9,607 nt of DNA from Sedimentisphaerales bacterium (GTDB lineage Bacteria > Planctomycetota > Phycisphaerae > Sedimentisphaerales > Anaerobacaceae): contig JAFGTU010000151.1 in the NCBI GenBank assembly GCA_016933985.1, positions 1-9,607 on the forward strand, in the 5' to 3' direction. Positions 6,255 through 9,607 of this stretch are shown piece by piece; the stretch's first letter is position 1, and every line of letters begins with the position of its first letter. Made by a program: the position numbers and the translations under genes. The notes under the pieces are model-generated. The model did no database searches. It saw nothing but the letters and a program-made list of their open reading frames with translations, and was not told the origin of the DNA.

Positions 6255-7733
6255 ATGAGCCATCTAAAGAAGACCGTGCAGATCCTGATCGTAATGCTGT
6301 TGACGGGCTGCTCCGTTGCCGCAGAGTTTCCATCGCTGGGCCAGGGCCAGATGTCCGGACGCGTGACCGAGAACACTGTAATCCTGCAGTCACGCCTCAC
6401 CAAAGGCACTGAACTGATCGAAGGGGACTTGCCGGGCGCCGAGGGCACCGCATACTTTCAGATATCGAGGAGAGAAGATTTCGCCGGCTCCTTCAGGACC
6501 GAGTGGATGGACGCCTCGCGCGACTGCGATCATATAATCAAAGCCAAAGTCACGGGTCTGGCTCCGGCAACGAGGTACTACTATCGCCTCGTTTACGGCC
6601 CCGATCGGAAAAACACCCGCGAGGCGGAAGCCTGCACCTTCAAGACGCTGGGCGGCGAAGGCAAGGTGAGCTTCGCCGTAGTGACAGGCATGAACTATTT
6701 CTTCTTCCAGGAAGGAAACTATCGCAAAGACGGCGGCTACAAGGGGCCTGACAAGCACCTGGGCTATCCGGCACTCGCAAGTATGCTGAAACTGAGTCCC
6801 GACTTCTTCTGCGGCACCGGCGACACCGTATACTTCGATCATCCCGCCGGCAATGGCGACCGATACACCGGCCTTGCATGGTCAGACCGGGCGAAAACCG
6901 AACCCGAAATGCGACGAAAATACCATGAACAATTCGTTCAGCCGCGTTTTGCCGATCTCTTCGCAAAGGTCCCCACATACTGGGAGATCGACGATCACGA
7001 TTACCGCTATAACGATTGTGACAATACTTCCGACAAAGAGCCGTCCCCGCAGCTTGGCCGGAAGAACTTCCGCGAACAACTGCCCGTCGTCGATCCCACT
7101 AATGCGGACGCCTTGACCTACGGCACCTTCCGCATCAATCGACATCTGCAGATATGGATCCTCGAGGGCCGCCAGTACCGCTCACCGAATAAGATGCCGG
7201 ACGGTCCCGAAAAATCTATCTGGGGAAAGAATCAAAGAGCATGGCTGAAGAAAACGCTCCTGGCTTCGGACGCCACCTTCAAAATACTGGTCTCGCCCAC
7301 CCCTCTAATAGGCCCTGATGACCGCGGCAAGAAGGACAATCACACGAACATAGGTGGTTTTCGATACGAGGGCGATGAGTTCTTCCAATGGCTCGCAGAT
7401 AACCGCTTCGACAAGAAGAATTTTTACATCTGCTGCGGTGACCGACATTGGCAGTACCATGCGATCCACCCTGGCGGCTTTGAGGAATTTTCCTGCGGCT
7501 CAATTGTCGAAGAGAACTCCCGCCTTGGCGTCAAAGCGGGCGATCCAAAGTCAACAGATCCACAAGACAAAATCAAACAACCCTACTGCGTCTTGGAGCC
7601 CATAAAGCCATACGCCGGCTTCTTGATAGTCACTGTGACGCCGGGCGATACGAAAAACGTACCAATTGTTGAGTTTGCCCTTTACGACGAAGATGGAGGT
7701 CTTCGCTACTCACAAAAGAAGAACGCACGGTAA
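6255..7733 (+). CDS. PhoD-like metallophosphatase lipoprotein
   Basis: A 492-residue exported protein. The signal ends in lipobox LLTGC (Cys19). An N-terminal Fn3-like PhoD_N region (about 30-130, with GLAPATRYYYRL) leads into an alkaline phosphatase D-type catalytic domain. Recognisable motifs are GTGDTVYFDH (G189-D190), WEIDDHDY (D246, D247, H248), EGRQYR (304-309, the family's 'DxRQYR' with Glu for Asp), the K-N-Q-R-A-W-L 'product' segment at 325-331, and CCGDRHWQYHA (D396, H398). The family hydrolyses phosphate mono- or diesters with bound metals. The first strand reads VVTGMNYFF, not the usual motif, so the substrate may differ from that of classical PhoD. The ATG at 6255 has AAGGA about 8 nt upstream. 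The gene appears monocistronic and is divergent from the HU-like gene. Periplasmic or outer-membrane attachment is inferred from the lipobox. Confidence 0.9.
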   Translation: MSHLKKTVQILIVMLLTGCSVAAEFPSLGQGQMSGRVTENTVILQSRLTKGTELIEGDLPGAEGTAYFQISRREDFAGSFRTEWMDASRDCDHIIKAKVTGLAPATRYYYRLVYGPDRKNTREAEACTFKTLGGEGKVSFAVVTGMNYFFFQEGNYRKDGGYKGPDKHLGYPALASMLKLSPDFFCGTGDTVYFDHPAGNGDRYTGLAWSDRAKTEPEMRRKYHEQFVQPRFADLFAKVPTYWEIDDHDYRYNDCDNTSDKEPSPQLGRKNFREQLPVVDPTNADALTYGTFRINRHLQIWILEGRQYRSPNKMPDGPEKSIWGKNQRAWLKKTLLASDATFKILVSPTPLIGPDDRGKKDNHTNIGGFRYEGDEFFQWLADNRFDKKNFYICCGDRHWQYHAIHPGGFEEFSCGSIVEENSRLGVKAGDPKSTDPQDKIKQPYCVLEPIKPYAGFLIVTVTPGDTKNVPIVEFALYDEDGGLRYSQKKNAR

Positions 7734-7898
7734 AGAAGCCGCATAATGTAAAACCACGGTATTGACCTAACCAGCGTCTTGATCGCCCCCTTGATATGCC
7801 CCGCCACTCAGCCACCTTGCCCCCGTACAAGCGCCGAATGCACCGCTTTGCCATGCCCTCGCCTCAATTCCTCACCGCCAACCGCCGCTCGACAGGCT

Positions 7899-8513
7899 TC
7901 ATGCCTTTCGTTTTTTCAGCCCCAACTTGAATATCTTGGCCCTCGTTGCTTGCACCGGCCTTCCTATCTGCTGCGCAATCTGCTCTGCCGTCCTCAAAGG
8001 GTACAGTCTCCTCAGCAGGCTCAGTTCTTTCTTCGACCATGAGGGGGCGCTTTTTCTCAGTCCCAACCCCCATGCTCTCATCCTTATCGCCTGTAGGGAC
8101 CTGCCGACCTGTTCTGCTATTTCACGACAATTCTTGTGGAGGTAGAGTTTTTTAACCAGGGCCTCTTCCTGCTTTGACCACTGGGCAGGAACGTTCTGGT
8201 TTATAAGGCCGAGCGTGCGCGCTTTCTTCACAACTGAATCAGTACTCCGTCCGAGTTTCTTCGCTATGACCTCCCGCTTCTCAGTGGGATACAGCTTCGT
8301 GAGGATATCGAGGTCCTTGTCTGACCACAGACGATATGCCTTTTTTCGTAGCCCTAATGTCCGGGCTTTTTCTCTCAGTGCGTTAATCGTCCTTCCGGTT
8401 TGCTCTGCAATTTCCCGCGTCTTTACTTTCCGGTAGAGCCTCTTGAGTAGCTTGATATCATCTTCCGACCATGATAACCAACCGGCTTTCTTCTGTAGTT
8501 CGGCCTTCTTCAT
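7899..8513 (-). CDS. Four-repeat helix-turn-helix (Myb/GcrA-like) DNA-binding protein
   Basis: A 204-residue basic protein made almost wholly of four repeats of about 41 residues (15-55, 63-103, 112-152, 159-199). Each follows W-S-x-x-(D/E)-x-x-(L/I)-L-x-x-L-Y ... I-A-x-x-x-G-R ... A/V ... LGL. Residues 15-22 (WSEDDIKL) and 159-167 (WSKKELSLL) show the first helix; EIAEQTGR (34-41) and EIAEQVGR (131-138) show the turn and recognition-helix region. The pattern resembles SANT/Myb-like repeats and the N-terminal domain of GcrA, so DNA binding is a confident inference, but the target is unknown. No catalytic domain is present. The ATG at 8513 has no Shine-Dalgarno sequence and lies 7 nt after a consensus -10 box, so the mRNA is probably leaderless. 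An in-frame TTG at 8621 would add 36 residues that contain this promoter, and I rejected it. The gene stands alone between the phosphatase gene and a tRNA scar. Confidence 0.85.
   Translation of the reverse strand: MKKAELQKKAGWLSWSEDDIKLLKRLYRKVKTREIAEQTGRTINALREKARTLGLRKKAYRLWSDKDLDILTKLYPTEKREVIAKKLGRSTDSVVKKARTLGLINQNVPAQWSKQEEALVKKLYLHKNCREIAEQVGRSLQAIRMRAWGLGLRKSAPSWSKKELSLLRRLYPLRTAEQIAQQIGRPVQATRAKIFKLGLKKRKA
7917..8471 (-). repeat. Four tandem W...LGL DNA-binding units
   Basis: In protein order the units start at W15, W63, W112 and W159, so their period is 48, 49 and 47 residues. Each unit is 41 residues from the tryptophan to the LGL leucine, joined by linkers of 6-8 basic or polar residues. 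The even spacing is seen directly. Confidence 0.88.
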
Positions 8514-8520
8514 ACGGGTA

Positions 8521-8549
8521 ATTATAAACAGCTTGGCTTCAAAAATCAA
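8521..8549 (-). promoter_or_regulatory. Strong candidate promoter giving a leaderless mRNA
   Basis: On the minus strand there is a -35 box TTGATT (8544-8549), a 17-bp spacer and a perfect -10 TATAAT (8521-8526). Seven bases, TACCCGT, then separate the -10 box from the ATG at 8513. Transcription would begin at or next to the start codon. The lack of any ribosome-binding sequence fits this. Confidence 0.7.
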
Positions 8550-8599
8550 CGGAGAAGCTCTCAGAAGAGTCCATGAAAAGAGATCAATCCAAGCAGGGG

Positions 8600-8621
8600 T
8601 GCGCAACAAAATGCGCAACAA
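8600..8621. repeat. Short tandem direct repeat TGCGCAACAA
   Basis: TGCGCAACAA occurs at 8600-8609 and again at 8612-8621, a 12-bp period. It lies about 90-110 bp upstream of the four-repeat DNA-binding gene. It could be a binding site for that protein or an arm site of an integration system, or it could be chance. No function is shown by the sequence. Confidence 0.4.
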
Positions 8622-8730
8622 CGACCTTCGGTTAGGCTTCTGGCACGTTTCGGCTGCGCTTCGGTCAGCGTCATAAGTCTTTATTTTGCCGTTATAAACT
8701 ATTTGTTCGCAAGCACTTACAAAGGCCGAT
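8622..8730. other. Non-coding stretch before the tRNA scar
   Basis: Together with its neighbours, this is part of a stretch of 450 bp (8514-8963) without a gene. Reading frames here are short and show no known protein. In particular, I find no recognisable integrase or transposase remnant. An AT-richer segment (8671-8710) lies just before the tRNA fragment. Confidence 0.5.
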
Positions 8731-8778
8731 GTCGGACTGAAAATCCGTGTGTCGGCGGTTCAAATCCGCCCCTGCCTA
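8731..8778 (+). pseudogene. 3' fragment of tRNA-Phe (GAA), probable integration scar
   Basis: The fragment holds an anticodon arm (CGGA, loop CTGAAAA, TCCG; anticodon GAA at 8739-8741), a five-base variable loop (8749-8753) and a perfect T arm (GGCGG, TTCAAAT, CCGCC at 8754-8770). After these come a seven-base acceptor strand CCTGCCT and a discriminator A. The 5' half is missing: upstream there is no D arm and nothing complementary to CCTGCCT at the expected place (about 8704-8712). A 3' tRNA remnant of this size is typical of an attachment site left by tyrosine-recombinase elements. In that model the element lies, or lay, to the left, and the sequence to the right is the original flank. An intact tRNA-Phe gene would be outside the window. 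Confidence 0.75.
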
Positions 8779-8963
8779 TTCGTTTTTAGCTCAATAATGA
8801 GGTTTTCTCTCCCAATTCTTCCTGTCTTAACACCCCCAATACCTGTACTGCGCACAGCCACCGCCCAGCGGCCCCATCGCCGCTTGACAGGTACACAAGG
8901 TTCAGCATTGCCGATGCAGCCTGACGCCGACCACGGCCGACGCAGCCGGTCAAAGCCAGAGGA
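8779..8963. other. Intergenic stretch after the tRNA scar
   Basis: I see no gene here. It begins with CGTTTTTAGC directly after the tRNA fragment, possibly the relic of the tRNA gene's terminator. It continues as C-rich sequence up to the stop codon of the last gene. A plus-strand open frame across 8749-9498 is a shadow of that minus-strand gene. Confidence 0.5.
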
Positions 8964-9607
8964 TTATTGGGATAGGCTCTTAGTCTTTCCGGAGGTTACT
9001 TTCAGTGTTCCGAGGCGGTATCGGCGATTCCCGTCGTTTTCCGGCAGGGGGAGGGCTATTCCGGGTGTTCCTGTCTTTGTCCCTATTGATATGAATAGCG
9101 TATATGTTCCCGGCTCTCTGATCCCGGGCCGCCAGTCTCCGCGGAGATTGCGTGAAAGTGCGAAATTGGCCTCCTGGTCGATTATCTTCGCCTTGCCCGG
9201 CTCGCCTACTGGCAGGGAGCGGACGTCAAAGGCGTCATCGACGAATACGCCTACGATTCCGCCATCGCCGTCTTTCAGGGTAACAGACGGGAAGCCGCCG
9301 GGCAGGCACGGGGCCACGCCGGCATTGCGCCATTTGGACGCCAAATACAGGCGCGAATCGATATCGACTTCGCTCGGCCAGGCCGCCTCGACCAATTGCA
9401 GCCGATACCCTAAGCGAAGATTGATCTTGTCGATAATCTCGCGATTGGCCTGCTGGAATTCTCGCGGCCACCAGTGGATGGATAGAAAGCCGGCGTGATA
9501 TTCCTCGACGGCCTTGAGCAGCAGCGAGCCGTCGCCCCACGCCTCCTTGCGGACGCTCGAGCCGTAGTGCTCGTGCTCGAGTATTACCGGCTGCCTCGGC
9601 CAGAACT
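8964..9607 (-). CDS. DUF4832-type protein, C-terminal part (cut by window end)
   Basis: The minus-strand frame is open from the window edge to a TAA at 8964-8966, giving 213 visible residues; the start lies beyond the window. The sequence matches the pattern I associate with DUF4832 proteins, which are glycoside-hydrolase-like. It contains PVILEHEHYGSS, then SIHWWPREFQQANREIIDKI, NLRLGYRLQL, a β-sandwich-like part (LASKWRNAGVAPCLPGGFP, GTKTGTPGIALPLPEN) and RRYRLGTLKVTSGK near the end. These suggest the end of a TIM-barrel-like domain followed by a β-rich domain. A carbohydrate-related role is inferred from family character. Substrate and signal peptide cannot be judged. An apparent internal start at 9395 is a TTG inside the continuing frame and should not be used. 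Confidence 0.8.
   Translation of the reverse strand, partial: FWPRQPVILEHEHYGSSVRKEAWGDGSLLLKAVEEYHAGFLSIHWWPREFQQANREIIDKINLRLGYRLQLVEAAWPSEVDIDSRLYLASKWRNAGVAPCLPGGFPSVTLKDGDGGIVGVFVDDAFDVRSLPVGEPGKAKIIDQEANFALSRNLRGDWRPGIREPGTYTLFISIGTKTGTPGIALPLPENDGNRRYRLGTLKVTSGKTKSLSQ

Noticed and set aside
6390..6842. Minus-strand frame of 150 codons inside the PhoD-like gene
   Set aside because: It is a shadow of a gene with clear catalytic motifs.
7883..7896. Near-identical 14-mer CGCCGCTCGACAGG here and CGCCGCTTGACAGG at 8878-8891, as possible element ends
   Set aside because: Similarity stops at 13 of 14 bases, does not coincide with the tRNA scar, and could easily be chance in C-rich intergenic DNA.
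8514..8621. 36-residue N-terminal extension of the four-repeat protein from a TTG
   Set aside because: It spans the TATAAT promoter, has no ribosome-binding site, and its sequence does not resemble the repeats.
8541..8676. Possible integrase remnant next to the tRNA scar
   Set aside because: All frames were read and none shows tyrosine-recombinase motifs.
8749..9498. Long plus-strand open frame of 249 codons
   Set aside because: It lies over the tRNA fragment and antisense to the DUF4832-type gene. The minus-strand frame carries the recognisable conserved motifs and stays open to the window edge, while this one is Arg/Pro-rich with no features.
9235..9540. Minus-strand open frame of 101 codons near the window end
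   Set aside because: It is an out-of-frame shadow of the DUF4832-type gene and is very Arg-rich.

Overview
The window most likely comes from a Planctomycetota-type bacterium, perhaps in or near the Phycisphaerae. This is inferred from the gene families present, not from a marker gene. The supporting signs are an ECF sigma factor next to a membrane-anchored Ser/Thr kinase with a zinc-finger anti-sigma-like N-terminus, a divergent HU-like protein, a PhoD-like lipoprotein and a DUF4832-type protein. No rRNA, CRISPR array, insertion sequence or intact integrase is visible.

Left block (about 119-3676): a small two-helix membrane protein with a putative C-terminal helix-turn-helix (+) runs tail to tail, with an 11-bp overlap, into the kinase (-). 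The kinase lies just downstream of the ECF sigma factor (-) in one transcription unit. A good sigma70-like promoter precedes the sigma gene. Together sigma factor and kinase look like a cell-envelope signalling pair.

Middle block (3862-5626): a divergent (+) cassette encodes a lipoprotein built from two copies of one unrecognised domain, followed by two small membrane proteins. The three genes are closely spaced or overlapping and have no recognised function. A perfect 12-bp hairpin ends the block and separates it from the convergent HU-like gene (5654-5977, -), which has its own candidate promoter.

Right block (6255-9607): a PhoD-like phosphatase lipoprotein (+) is followed by a 204-residue protein (-) made almost entirely of four 41-residue W...LGL helix-turn-helix units. 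That gene has a near-consensus promoter whose -10 box lies 7 nt before the ATG, with no Shine-Dalgarno sequence, so its mRNA is probably leaderless. About 220 bp beyond this start lies the 3' part of a tRNA-Phe(GAA) with no 5' half, the kind of scar left where mobile elements integrate into tRNA genes. The window ends inside the C-terminal part of a DUF4832-type protein (-).

The most notable points are the tRNA scar beside the four-repeat DNA-binding protein and its leaderless promoter, and the uncharacterised duplicated-domain lipoprotein cassette divergent from the sigma/kinase pair.
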